Source: Ignavibacteriota bacterium (GTDB lineage Bacteria > Bacteroidota > Ignavibacteria > UBA10030 > UBA6906). From it: DNA of 41,377 nucleotides. Shown here piece after piece: positions 26,328 to 35,500 of the stretch (position 1 is its first letter; each line of letters starts with the position of its first letter). Position numbers and translations under genes: made by a program. The notes beneath the pieces were generated by a model. That model saw nothing but the letters and a program-made list of their open reading frames with translations, was not told the origin of the DNA and searched no databases. The stretch lies in contig PMJR01000059.1 of the NCBI GenBank assembly GCA_003158475.1, positions 1 to 41,377 on the forward strand, in the 5' to 3' direction.

Positions 26328-26609
26328 GAAAATGACCAACATCGCCGATTTTGGGCAAAACGGCAAAAAAAGCTTGCAATTCTCGGTCGGGGTTTGTAGG
26401 TTTCAGAGGCAAATCGAGCGTACACCGTTCTTGCGCCATCAAGTGCTTGCTGATGTACAGCTTTAGCCTGTTAAGGTGAGTGTCGCCAGCAGTCGGATCG
26501 CAGACAATGGTGAAGGGAATGCCCCATTGCGTGCGATTTTTTTTTACTCCGAGCCGACCGAGACGATGTACACAATCCACTAAAATATTCACAGAAAGGG
26601 ATTTGTTCC
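26328..26609 (+). other. Long leader/intergenic region upstream of the cold shock gene
   Basis: This 282-bp stretch between the transporter stop and the cold shock start is visibly richer in A/T than the genes around it. It contains a very good intrinsic terminator at 26497-26545, listed separately, then only 64 bp before the cold shock ATG. A TAAAAT element (26581-26586) could be a -10 site for a promoter between the terminator and the gene, but no good -35 partner is visible. Alternatively transcription starts before the hairpin, giving a long 5' leader as is common for cold shock genes. Open frames of 44 and 98 codons exist here on either strand, without start signals or known motifs. Confidence 0.4.
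26497..26545 (+). terminator. Rho-independent terminator (or attenuator) before the cold shock gene
   Basis: Perfect outer arms ATCGCA (26497-26502) and TGCGAT (26532-26537) and inner arms CAATGG (26505-26510) and CCATTG (26524-26529) enclose a 13-base loop. A 2x2 mismatch separates the two arm pairs. Nine consecutive T (26537-26545) follow at once. It lies 169 bp after the transporter stop and 64 bp before the cold shock gene, so it ends transporter transcripts or attenuates a leader. Confidence 0.85.
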
Positions 26610-26810
26610 ATGGAGAAGGGAACAGTCAAGTGGTTCAACAGCGCTAAAGGATACGGTTTCATCTCCCGCCCCGGCGGTGAAGACGTGTTCGTGCACTTCA
26701 AGGCGATCAACGGCGAAGGCTACAAAACTCTGAACGAAGGCGACACCGTCGAGTTCGAAGTCGAACGTGGACCGAAGGGTCTCCAGGCAGCCAACGTCAC
26801 GAAGGTGTAA
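26610..26810 (+). CDS. Cold shock protein, CspA family
   Basis: A 66-residue single OB-fold nucleic-acid-binding protein. Both RNA-binding motifs are intact: RNP1 'KGYGFIS' (residues 13-19) and RNP2 'DVFVHF' (25-30), with the usual start '[17 protein letters not shown]'. GAAAGGGA lies about 10 bases before the ATG. Csp proteins bind single-stranded RNA and can melt hairpins, acting as RNA chaperones and antiterminators. Intrinsic-terminator-like hairpins lie both before this gene and after it, ahead of an acyl-ACP desaturase gene, so autoregulation or cold-linked read-through is possible. Confidence 0.97.
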   Translation: MEKGTVKWFNSAKGYGFISRPGGEDVFVHFKAINGEGYKTLNEGDTVEFEVERGPKGLQAANVTKV

Positions 26811-26833
26811 CGGCTCTTTTGGTACAATGCAGT

Positions 26834-26873
26834 CCGCATCCTCTCCGATCGGGGGGGGATGCGGTTATGTTTT
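26834..26873 (+). terminator. Terminator-like hairpin between cold shock and desaturase genes
   Basis: Arms CCGCATCC (26834-26841) and GGATGCGG (26857-26864) are perfectly complementary, and the bases between (TCTCC, GATC, GGGGGG) extend the stem almost to a GATC loop with two U-G pairs and one bulge. A T-rich but interrupted tract (TTATGTTTTC) follows. It starts 23 bp after the cold shock stop and ends about 30 bp before the desaturase start, so read-through would be needed for co-transcription. Confidence 0.7.
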
Positions 26874-26903
26874 CAGTTCTTTGTTTTACTGAAGGAAGAC
26901 CCC

Positions 26904-27881
26904 ATGAGCGCCCTCGTTTCAAGGAGTTCCGCATTTTCCTCCAAGCTCGAGGTGCTCGCCGATCTCGAAGAGACCGTCCGTCAGTTCATGGCGAAACACG
27001 AAGAGAAACGCGACAACTGGTATCCGTCGGAGTTTCTTCCCGCCAATCCTGACGACCTGAACGACAGCGTGATCACCGAGCTTCGCGACAGGGCCCGGGG
27101 TCTCCCCGATTCGGCCCGCGTCGCCTTTACGATCAACATCCTCACCGAAGAAGGCCTGCCGCATTTCCACCGCCTGATCGCCGAGTCACTCGGCAGCCAG
27201 ACGTTCTGGAGCCTGTGGAACAGACTCTGGACCGCCGAGGAAGACCGTCACGGCAACATTCTCCGGGACTACGCCCGGGACTCGCGGCTCCTCAACTTCT
27301 CGGCACTCGAAGAGATGCAATTCAAGTACATCCGGAACGGGTTTTACCCGGACTGGGCGGGGGACCCGTACAAACTGTTTATCTACACCACCTGCCAGGA
27401 GCGCGCCACGCAGATCTCGCACCTCAACACGGGGAAACTCGCAGAAGGTCAGGAACCATTGCTTGTGGCAGTCACGCAGAAGATCGCACAGGACGAGTCG
27501 CGCCACTATGCGTTCTACATGAACGTCTTCCGCGAGATCCTGGCACGCGACCCGAACCAGGCGCTCGAGGCCGCATCGTCGATCATGCCCGCCATCGACA
27601 TGCCGGGAATCTCCATCTCGAATTTCAATGACTATGCCGACGTCATCAGGCGGGCGGGGATCTACGGACCGCGCGACTACAAGTGCATCATCGAGAACCT
27701 GATACACAACTGGAACATCGATGTGATGACGTACCTGAATGAGATCGGCAGGAAGGCCCAGGAAAAAATCATGTCGATACCGTCCCGCCTCGACAAGCTC
27801 TCCCAGTACATCGAAACGAGGAGCAAGGCCAAGAGCTTCACGTTCGAAGTGATCTACGGCAGGATACTCGAGATGGCGTAG
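26904..27881 (+). CDS. Acyl-ACP desaturase (soluble di-iron, ferritin-like)
   Basis: A 325-residue desaturase. The ATG at 26904 has AAGGAA a few bases before it; an upstream frame start at 26859 would lie inside the hairpin and is rejected. All di-iron ligands of the plant stearoyl-ACP desaturase family are visible: Glu82/83 in 'LTEEGLPHFH', Glu113 and His116 in 'AEEDRH', Glu166 in 'QERATQISH' and Glu198 with His201 in 'QDESRH'. The enzyme inserts a cis double bond into acyl chains on ACP with oxygen and ferredoxin, which raises membrane fluidity. Its position directly after a cold shock gene suggests a cold-adaptation unit. Confidence in family is high; the double-bond position is not readable. 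Confidence 0.93.
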   Translation: MSALVSRSSAFSSKLEVLADLEETVRQFMAKHEEKRDNWYPSEFLPANPDDLNDSVITELRDRARGLPDSARVAFTINILTEEGLPHFHRLIAESLGSQTFWSLWNRLWTAEEDRHGNILRDYARDSRLLNFSALEEMQFKYIRNGFYPDWAGDPYKLFIYTTCQERATQISHLNTGKLAEGQEPLLVAVTQKIAQDESRHYAFYMNVFREILARDPNQALEAASSIMPAIDMPGISISNFNDYADVIRRAGIYGPRDYKCIIENLIHNWNIDVMTYLNEIGRKAQEKIMSIPSRLDKLSQYIETRSKAKSFTFEVIYGRILEMA

Positions 27882-27900
27882 ACACCCGCAAGTGACCGAC

Positions 27901-28401
27901 ATGTCCATACGCATTTTCATAACCGGCGGCACGTTCGACAAGGAATACAACGAGATCGACGGAAAGCTCTATTTCAAGGATACCCATCTTCACGAGATGC
28001 TGACGCTCGGCCGATGCAAGGCGAACGTCGCAATGCGGACGCTCATGATGGTGGACAGCCTCGAGATGACCGACGCGGACCTGGAGATCATCACGAAGCA
28101 GTGCCTGAAAACTCCGGAGGAACGGATCGTCATCACCCACGGGACGGACACGATGGAGGTCACGGCCCGGGTGCTGGGGGAAAAGGTGAAGGGAAAGACG
28201 ATCGTGCTCACCGGCGCGATGATCCCGTACAAGTTCGGCAGCTCTGACGGGTTGTTCAACCTGGGGAGTGCGCTGGCGTTCGTCCAGACTCTCCCACACG
28301 GAGTGTACATCGCGATGAACGGACGGTGCTTCCCCTGCGACAATGTGAGGAAGAACCGGAGGACGGGGGAGTTCGAGGAACTCCACAAGGGGGGGGATTA
28401 A
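27901..28401 (+). CDS. Short asparaginase-family protein (N-terminal domain only)
   Basis: A 166-residue cytoplasmic protein matching only the N-terminal domain of type I/II L-asparaginases, which usually have about 330 residues in two domains. The first active-site threonine region is 'FITGGTFDKEYN' (Thr11) and the second is 'VITHGTDTM' (Thr82-Asp83). 'VLTGAMIPYKFGSSDGLFNLGSAL' matches the following conserved block. The start may be ATG 27901 or GTG 27892; neither has a good ribosome-binding site. The stop is natural and the neighbouring convergent gene begins soon after, so this is not a simple truncation. Short forms of this sort are known as 'asparaginase domain-containing' proteins; activity is uncertain. 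It is 19 bp from the desaturase gene. Confidence 0.83.
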   Translation: MSIRIFITGGTFDKEYNEIDGKLYFKDTHLHEMLTLGRCKANVAMRTLMMVDSLEMTDADLEIITKQCLKTPEERIVITHGTDTMEVTARVLGEKVKGKTIVLTGAMIPYKFGSSDGLFNLGSALAFVQTLPHGVYIAMNGRCFPCDNVRKNRRTGEFEELHKGGD

Positions 28402-28429
28402 AAGGGGAGCGGCTGACCGGGCCTGGAGG

Positions 28430-28705
28430 CTACGCGATGTGGACGACAAATATCGGAATCTGTTTCAGCGCGAAGAGGGCGACGAGAGCAAGTATCCACA
28501 GGAGGATCCCCGTGCGCGTGGATTTCACATCGGCAACGCTGAGGAAGCTGTCCGCCAGCAGCAGGAAGAAACTGCTGACGCACCCATTCTCCATCACGCG
28601 GTAGACAAGACCGGTTGCCGTCGGATCGAACCGCCCGAGGACCAGGGCAACGAACATCAGCGACGGTATCCAGAGGAAAAACCTCTGTTTCGCGGAAATG
28701 AGCAT
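28430..28705 (-). CDS. Small membrane protein of unknown function
   Basis: A 91-residue protein with three predicted membrane helices (about residues 9-26, 41-57 and 67-90) and basic residues near the first. The ATG at 28705 has GGGGAG closely upstream and lies 11 bp after the stop of the LiaF-like gene, so the two are probably co-translated. A longer frame up to 29092 overlaps the LiaF-like gene and is rejected. No family recognised. Context suggests a partner of the LiaF-like protein. Confidence 0.65.
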   Translation of the reverse strand: MLISAKQRFFLWIPSLMFVALVLGRFDPTATGLVYRVMENGCVSSFFLLLADSFLSVADVKSTRTGILLWILALVALFALKQIPIFVVHIA

Positions 28706-28716
28706 CGTTCTCCCCG

Positions 28717-29601
28717 TCAGTAGCGAACGACCTTCAGGCTGGACACGCCGGCCTTGAAGGTCAGGAAAATCCTCCTGGACGCGGTGTCGAAATTCGCCGT
28801 CCTGTACTCCCCCTCCCCCCGGTCCACAAACCCGTCGAACGCCTTCGAAGAGAGACCGCTCTCCGATCTGATCTCGCAGCCCGCTGACTCCGGCACCCGC
28901 ACGCTGATCGAGGAGACGCCCGCATGAATTCTCACCCTGCATTGCTCCGCACGGTCCCCCAGCCTTAGCCGGACATCCGCCGCGCCGGTCTTGATGTCGA
29001 TATTCTCCGCGTCGAAGGGGGAGAGATCGGCATCGAGTTTCGCGGCACCGAGCTCGAAATCGAGCGCCCAGACCGGGCCGGGATGGAGACACATCGTGAC
29101 GCTGTTGTGCCCCCCCGCAGGGAAACCGATCGTACGATTTGCGAGCCGAAGCGTCACGTCCTTCTTATCGGAGCCGGTCCGGCTGTCAATCTCATATTTC
29201 CCGAGGTCCGTCTCAGTTTCAGCGCGGAAGAGCGCGGCACACGTGTCCCGAAGCGTGAATGAGCCGGCCCCGGAGATGAACCTCAGCGAAGCCAGCGGGA
29301 GCGTGCTGTCGTACGTCTCCATGAATGTCTGGCTGGTCAGATCGCGGGGCTCGCGGCCCGATCCCCATTCCTCCCACAGCCCGTAGATGATGAGGGCCAG
29401 GAAAATCGCTCCGATGACGGCGAGAAGCGAGCGGATCGCCCTGGCACCTGTGAACATCCCGATGCCCCAGAGGACGAGCACCAGCGGCCAGAATTTCCAG
29501 AGCGAGCCGAGTTGGAGTGTCATGACGCCGAGCTTCGCGAGAAGGATGAGAATCCCCGCAAGGACCAGGAATGTACCCCAGAAAAACCTCGAAGTGTTCA
29601 T
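28717..29601 (-). CDS. LiaF/LiaI-like membrane protein (envelope-stress type, DUF5668 plus LiaF C-terminal domain)
   Basis: A 294-residue protein. Three hydrophobic helices fill the first 80 residues ('FFWGTFLVLAGILILLAKLG', 'LWKFWPLVLVLWGIGMF', 'SLLAVIGAIFLALIIYG'), a LiaI/DUF5668-type layout. The rest (about 95-294) is a beta-rich repeat domain ('GAAKLDADLSPFDAENIDIKTGAADVRLRLG', 'IHAGVSSISVRVPESAGCEI') like the C-terminal domain of LiaF and the DUF4097 adhesin-like family. In Firmicutes LiaF restrains a cell-wall stress two-component system; in Gram-negative phyla homologues occur without the known partners. No sensor kinase or regulator gene is near. It is followed by a small membrane protein gene after 11 bp. 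Confidence 0.8.
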   Translation of the reverse strand: MNTSRFFWGTFLVLAGILILLAKLGVMTLQLGSLWKFWPLVLVLWGIGMFTGARAIRSLLAVIGAIFLALIIYGLWEEWGSGREPRDLTSQTFMETYDSTLPLASLRFISGAGSFTLRDTCAALFRAETETDLGKYEIDSRTGSDKKDVTLRLANRTIGFPAGGHNSVTMCLHPGPVWALDFELGAAKLDADLSPFDAENIDIKTGAADVRLRLGDRAEQCRVRIHAGVSSISVRVPESAGCEIRSESGLSSKAFDGFVDRGEGEYRTANFDTASRRIFLTFKAGVSSLKVVRY

Positions 29602-29689
29602 GTGATGTGCCGTCGTAGTGTTAGTCAGAGTATGAAGACGCGAAAAAAGGTCACGGGACAGAGAGTGCGCACGACTGCCGACACAGCGC

Positions 29690-30775
29690 CTATTTGTTCA
29701 AAATGAGCGTATCGAGAGGCATCCCGTGTTCATTGTACACATACAGGCTCAGGGACGACGGCGTGACGTCAGCAACCGCCCAGTTGTGCTCTTTCACCGA
29801 TTTCAGCGTATACCAGGCCGCTGCCGGGTCATACAGTGGAGCTCCGGCGGAGCCAATGACCAGATGATGGATGCCGTTCACCCGGTTGTGCTGGTAGAAG
29901 TGCGAGTGGCCGGTCAGCACCAGGACGACCCCTGTTGGTTCAAAAACGGCGGTGGACAGCGCAATCATCGAAGAATCCTCCCCGTGCCCCCCGCCGCAAT
30001 AGGCGGGCTTGTGAACCATGACAAGCTTCCACCGGCGATTCGTCCCGTGCAGGTCGGCGTCTGCAAACGCGTACTGCGGACTTCCGAGCGTCAGCGGGAT
30101 CTCGCTGTTGAGAACAAGCACGTGCATATCGCCGCAGTCGAAGGAATAAAAATCCTGCGAGGCGGACCCGACCGGTCCGTGCGTGAAGGCCTGGGTGTTG
30201 GTTGTCCATTGTTCGTGGTTTCCCGGAGAATTGACCCAGGGGACCGATCCGCCGAAATTGACCTGCGGGCTGCGGAAAAACCCGGTCTTCCAATCGTCGT
30301 ACGCCGGCCGGGGGCAGAGATCCCCCCCGTAAAGAGCAAGGAGCGGGTGCATCGCCGTGACACGGACCATGACGCTGTCGAACACGTCCGGTCCGCCCCG
30401 GTCGTCCGCCACCCAGGCGAACCGGAATGGAGTACCCGGCAGTGCTCCGGTCCTGAACCGGGATAATTCCGAGAATGCACCCCCCTCTCCCGCCCTGTAG
30501 TAGTACTCCGTGCCCGGCCTCAGATCCTGAAGGGGGATCCGGTGAACGTATGTCACCGGGGAGGCGGTGGTCAGCGCGACGCTTTCGGTTTCGGCTGTGA
30601 GGCCGCAGTCAGGAGTCGTACCGTATTCCACCGTGATGACATCGGGCAGATCAGACTCCACCAGCACATAGACGCTCGTCGGCGTGAGGGCCTGCAAATA
30701 CGGCCGCATGATGACACCTGCGGTCGAGACCGACAGTGCAGCAAGGGGAAGAAGAAGGGTGAAGATGGAGCGCAT
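29690..30775 (-). CDS. Secreted purple-acid-phosphatase-like metallophosphoesterase
   Basis: A 361-residue exported enzyme. The ATG at 30775 has AAGGAA upstream and opens a signal peptide (MRSIFTLLLPLAALSVSTAG). Residues about 21-110 form a fibronectin-like domain ('PYLQALTPTSVYVLVES', 'LRPGTEYYYRAGEGG'), typical of purple acid phosphatases. The calcineurin-like core shows metal-ligand motifs 'ADDRG' (123-127), Gly151-Asp152 (YGGDLC), Asn186-His187 (GNHE), His255 (VMVHKP), His264 (GGGHG) and Gly289-His-Ser-His292. It is probably a periplasmic or outer phosphomonoesterase or phosphodiesterase. It lies 14 bp downstream of the BNR/T9SS-protein gene and forms a pair with it. Confidence 0.9.
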   Translation of the reverse strand: MRSIFTLLLPLAALSVSTAGVIMRPYLQALTPTSVYVLVESDLPDVITVEYGTTPDCGLTAETESVALTTASPVTYVHRIPLQDLRPGTEYYYRAGEGGAFSELSRFRTGALPGTPFRFAWVADDRGGPDVFDSVMVRVTAMHPLLALYGGDLCPRPAYDDWKTGFFRSPQVNFGGSVPWVNSPGNHEQWTTNTQAFTHGPVGSASQDFYSFDCGDMHVLVLNSEIPLTLGSPQYAFADADLHGTNRRWKLVMVHKPAYCGGGHGEDSSMIALSTAVFEPTGVVLVLTGHSHFYQHNRVNGIHHLVIGSAGAPLYDPAAAWYTLKSVKEHNWAVADVTPSSLSLYVYNEHGMPLDTLILNK

Positions 30776-30789
30776 CAGGTTCCTTCCGG

Positions 30790-32421
30790 TTATTTCAGAA
30801 AAATCATCGCCCTCTGTGCAGAAAAGCCCGCAGCAGCGAGACGGCAGAAGTAAATCCCGCTCGAGAGGTGAGAAGCGTTAAATGTCGCCTGATAGAATCC
30901 GGCGGAACGGGGCCCGTCGAAGAGCCGGGCAACTTCGCGGCCAAGCAGGTCGTAGACGGCCAATCGCACATCACCGGGCCGGGGCGTCTGGTACGATATG
31001 GTTGTCGAAGGGTTGAACGGGTTAGGATAATTCTGGGAGAGGGCGAAAGCCGAGGGAACGCCGGGTTCCTGGTTCCCTCCCCGTCCGGTCGAATCCGTGT
31101 AAGGAGCAGCCCAGATGCTCAGCACCTTGGCGTCCATCCTCATCCAGATCGGGTAGACCCTCCCATCCCGCGCCGCAATGCCGGTGTAGTCGCCGAAAAA
31201 GACGGTGGGATCAGGAGTGAATGAGGTCGTACTCACCTTGAAATCGGCAAACGTCCTCCCGCCGTCGGAGGAGTGGGCAACGTACACATCCGTTCCATCC
31301 CCGTCCGTCCCCCGCCGGTCGTAATAGATGACGTAGATGCCACCCGTCAGAGGATCGACAGTCAACCAGGGAAAGAAATGCTCGCGATCAGTCCGGTCGG
31401 TGTTCACTTGCTCCGCCGCCTGCCACGTGGCGCCGCCATCCGTCGAGCGCCGGAGGAAGATCCCCGTGTTACCTCGGCCGAACCTGATATCAGACCAGCA
31501 CACATAGACTGTCCCGCGATCCGGTGAATTGCTGATATCGCACCCGGTCACCGGCATGCCGTTGCACCTGTAAATCCCGGAGACATGCTGGTCCCACCCC
31601 CCGGGGAGGGAATCAACAAAGACATTTCTTCCCCACGTCACTCCGCCATCGGTCGATTTGCTGAACATGATCCCGAGCGGCCCCCCCCAGCTCAGGTAGA
31701 CTTCGCCGTTGGGTCCGACCGCAGGCACAGCCCCCTCAACGGTGTTGGAGGAATCAACGCAGTCTCCGGCACGCTCGCTCACACGCACGGGCGCCATCCA
31801 TGTGGTGCCCCCGTCGGTCGAGCGTGAGAAGAGAATCCGGGAGCTGTCGCCCGGGACACGGCTGGCGAGCAGATCGAATTGCGTCCAGGCCAGGTAGATG
31901 TTGTTCCTGTAAGGGGATTTCGTCAGATCGGCGGCGAGGTAGTCCTTGTCCTGCTGCCGGGGAGGATTGTAGCCGACGATCACGGAATCCCTCCAGGTGT
32001 ACCCGCCATCGGAAGACCGGTGGACGCCAAGACGGTCTATAAACTTCGCTCCCGGTACACCGATCATGCTGTAATTGGAGAGGTGACAATAATAGAGGTT
32101 TCCCTCTCCATCGAACGTGAGGCTCGGATCCCCCCAGGTCCCCGGAGGAAGGAGCTTCTCCGTCCAGGTCAGGCCCCCGTCTGCGGATGCATATGCGTAG
32201 CGGACATTGGCGGAGGCGGCAATATTCAGCGGATTGACAGGATTGATCGCGATAGATACTTCCTCCGGCGGATAGAAATCCCCGGTGATCGGCGGGCTCA
32301 CCCGGATGTTCAGCGGCTGGGCGTCAACCGACCCGGCCACGAATGACGCGCATAGTAAGGCTGAGAAAGCAGAACCCCAGGTCACGACCGTGTAATCCGC
32401 CGGTTTCTGAATATCGCACAC
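30790..32421 (-). CDS. Six-Asp-box beta-propeller (sialidase-like fold) protein with T9SS tail
   Basis: A 543-residue secreted protein. The start at 32421 is GTG and its signal peptide ('AFSALLCASFVAGSVDAQP') begins about 18 residues in, so a later GTG might be the true start. Six BNR/Asp boxes (S-x-D-G-G-x-T-W pattern) lie at about residues 79-86, 136-143, 201-208, 256-263, 326-333 and 383-390, as in sialidase-type propellers; the arginine triad and other catalytic residues of true sialidases are not evident. Residues about 464-543 are a T9SS sorting domain ('NYPNPFNPSTTISY', 'VYDLLGREVARLFDG', 'SGIYFCRL'). Probably a surface propeller that binds or cleaves glycans. The phosphatase gene follows by 14 bp. 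Confidence 0.87.
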   Translation of the reverse strand: MCDIQKPADYTVVTWGSAFSALLCASFVAGSVDAQPLNIRVSPPITGDFYPPEEVSIAINPVNPLNIAASANVRYAYASADGGLTWTEKLLPPGTWGDPSLTFDGEGNLYYCHLSNYSMIGVPGAKFIDRLGVHRSSDGGYTWRDSVIVGYNPPRQQDKDYLAADLTKSPYRNNIYLAWTQFDLLASRVPGDSSRILFSRSTDGGTTWMAPVRVSERAGDCVDSSNTVEGAVPAVGPNGEVYLSWGGPLGIMFSKSTDGGVTWGRNVFVDSLPGGWDQHVSGIYRCNGMPVTGCDISNSPDRGTVYVCWSDIRFGRGNTGIFLRRSTDGGATWQAAEQVNTDRTDREHFFPWLTVDPLTGGIYVIYYDRRGTDGDGTDVYVAHSSDGGRTFADFKVSTTSFTPDPTVFFGDYTGIAARDGRVYPIWMRMDAKVLSIWAAPYTDSTGRGGNQEPGVPSAFALSQNYPNPFNPSTTISYQTPRPGDVRLAVYDLLGREVARLFDGPRSAGFYQATFNASHLSSGIYFCRLAAAGFSAQRAMIFLK

Positions 32422-32517
32422 TCTTTAAGACGAGTCGGAATGCCGGGTTGTTTCGAAGATGCCGGGCGAAGCGCGACCCGTACTTATGGAATATACGATA
32501 GTCAGGGAAGAAACCCA

Positions 32518-35500
32518 CTATTTTCCCACACGGAGGCGTCCGCCGCCGCTTGCGGAACGGTAGTCGGCGTTGTACATCGCCTCCGCGACGACAGGCGCAT
32601 ACTGGAAATTCCCCTGCGTGACCGCGCGGACGGCATAGTAGAACTGCATCTGCCGGCGGCCGCCCCTGATCGCCGTGTACAGGTTGATCCGGTCGTCGCG
32701 GATGTCCATGTAATCTGCGCTCGCCGGGTTCCTGATGAAAGCATAGTTCGTGGCCTCCGTGATGCGAGGGTTCTCGAGCTCGAATCCTCCCGGGAGGAGG
32801 TCGGTAATCGCGATGTTGTCCAGGTCGTTGACCGACGACGTCAGCGTGATCCGCACGACGATGAGATCGTTCTGTTTGATCCCGCCGGGATTGACCGGGT
32901 TCCCGTTCCGGTCGAGGAGTTCGCGGCGTACCTGGAGGTTCTTATCTTCGATCTTCACCGCACCGTCAGAACGGATCCCTTCGGTCACGAGGGAGTAATA
33001 GATTCTCCCCTCCCCTTTCATCGCGATCGTCACTTTCTTGCCGAAAGGCTCGATGTCCATCCTCCGGTTCCCCCCTTTGTACGCATACTCCTTTCCACCG
33101 ACCGAGACATTTCCCTCGACCTTTGTCGCGGTCGCCATGCGGGCGGCCTTCCCGAAGGCAAGGAGCGTGAACGCGTCATCCTGGGTGCTGCACCACCAGT
33201 CGTTGTGGTAGTGGGTCGAAAGGTATTCCATGAGGCGCGGAATGTTCGGGTTGTTCAGGTCCGTCTCAAGGAGTATGTTCAGCATGAGCGCATTCGCCCT
33301 GATCGGCGAATCGAAATTCCATCCGGATTCGCGGACCGCCTCTTCGACGGAGAATTGCGACGGAAGGATCTCGCCATAGACGGCCCGGTCGCCTGCAAGC
33401 GCGTACGCGCCGGCAAGAAGATATTTCGTGTCTGTCGTCAGGAGACCCTTTTCGCCCCGGTAGAAGTCCATGACCGGTTTCTCCGGCGCCCCGCCGATCG
33501 CCAGGACATACAGGGCGTAGATCGTGCTCTTGTCGGCGATCCGGGTCACCGTTATCTGGTTGTTGCCGTGGGAATAGTAGTCCTCCGTGAGCTTGCTCCG
33601 GGCGATCCCGGCAACAGCGCCCAGAGCCGATTTCAGCGTCGCTTCGGGAACCGCAAACCCGGCCTTCCGCGCTTCGAGAAGGAAGTGCGTGGCATAGACC
33701 GTCGACCAGCGGTTCGAGGATGTCCCCCCGGGCCAGTACGAAAAAGTCCCGTCGTACAGCTGCATCGAGGTCACCTTCGTGATGGCCTCGTTCACAAAAT
33801 AGACCGGGCTCCCTGTGTTGAGCGTCGAGGGAGCGAGAATCACGGCGATGTCGCGGAGATAGATCTGGGGGAACGCCTTCGAGACGGTCTGTTCAAGGCA
33901 ACCGTGCGGATAGCCGATCAGGTACGCCAGCTCCTTCGCAAAATTCGCCACAGGGTACGGGCTGAGGGTCAGGTACGCCCTGCGCCCGTACGAGAGGTAC
34001 GCATCCGGGATGTCATGGGAAACGGTTTTCCCCCCGTCCACCACCCCCGTGACGGCGTCCGACGAAAAGGGGGCTGCGGGACGCACCGGCAGCTCGGTCG
34101 TCGATTCGAGTGTCTCGCCGAACGCTTCGGTCCGCACACTGACCGTGCCCTTGCCCACCTGATTGGATCCACGGAGCGGAATGTTCGTGAACCGTTCCTG
34201 GTTGGGACCGACGTCCAGAGATGCGCTTTTCGACACCGCGGCAACCGGCCCGTCGGTCCGGACGGCAAACTGGAGAGTGACGGCCTTCCCGGTAGTGTTG
34301 AATGCCGTGAGGGGCATGATGATCGAATCGCCGGGGCTGAGGAACCTGGGGAGCGCCGGCGTGATCACGACGGGATCAGAGACCTTCATGGGGATCTGGG
34401 CGGAGCCGAACCGGTCCCCCTTGTAGGCCAGAGCCATGAGACGGAGCTCGCCGTTGAATTCGGGGACATCGAGCGTGACCTCCGCCTCGCCGCTCCCGTT
34501 GGTCTTCAGTATCCCCGACCAGAGCGCGAGCGGCTTGAACCTCTGGACGCCGAGCGGGTTCGCGCGCTTTGCCAGCTCCGCGTCGCTTCCCCCGGTGGTG
34601 CTCGCCTTCGTTTGCTTCGCCTCCGGGATCAGGTGTTTGAAGAAATCAAACGTCTCCGTCTCGAGCGTCTTCCGCGCATAGAAATAGCCGTACGGGTCGG
34701 GGGTCTTGTAGTTCTTCACCTGGCAGATCCCCTCGTCAACCGCTGCGAGCGTGACATACACGTTCTTTTCGTTTCCTGCAACGACCGTGACTTTCTGCTT
34801 TCCGCGGGGGCGGATCTTCTCGGGCGCCCTGATGGCGACCTCGAACCGGTTCGATTTCCTTTCGACAAAGAGGGGGGCAAAGCCGTGCCCTGCCAGGAGC
34901 GGGATGTCCTCATCCCTGATCCTGCGGAAGAGGACGGCGGCGACGTACGCGTTGGGGAGGAACTTCTCGTCGACCGCCAGATCCATCGAGGCGGCGTTGT
35001 TCACCACGTCGAGGTACCTGTAACTGAACTCCCTGTTCCTTTCGACAGTCACGAGCATCCTCCCGCTGAACGGCGTCTGGAAGAGCACCCGTGCCTTCTC
35101 CCCGGGGGCATACACAGGCTTGTCGAAGACGATGTCCACGCGTGCCTCCGGGTTCACCTCAAACGACGTCACATCGGACGTCCCCCAGCTGTAGGAATAG
35201 AAGGAGAACTGGTTGTACCCCGTTCCTCCTTCCTTCGACACGCGGACGACATAGTCGCCCGAGCGGGAAGTCATGTACGTGTAGTCGTAGGAGCTGTCCC
35301 GCAGCTTGAGGTGATCGGTTCTCTCGACTATCTCGATCCGCTCCGAGACGTAGCGAAGCGTGTTCGTCCCTTCGTGCTGGCGGAGGACCGAGTGCCATTC
35401 ATGGCGGATCAGTTCAATTTTTGCGGCAAAACCCGCGATCGGTTTATCGCCAGGATCGACCGCAACGATCTGGAGTTGCTGAGGCGTGTTCGGACTGACG

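Noticed and set aside
26296-26592. Minus-strand open frame of 98 codons before the cold shock gene
   Set aside because: GTG start without ribosome-binding site, runs into the transporter gene and through a strong terminator palindrome; no family recognised.
30790-32421. Calling the Asp-box protein a sialidase
   Set aside because: Asp boxes show the propeller fold only; the arginine triad, Tyr/Glu pair and FRIP-type motif of sialidases were not evident.
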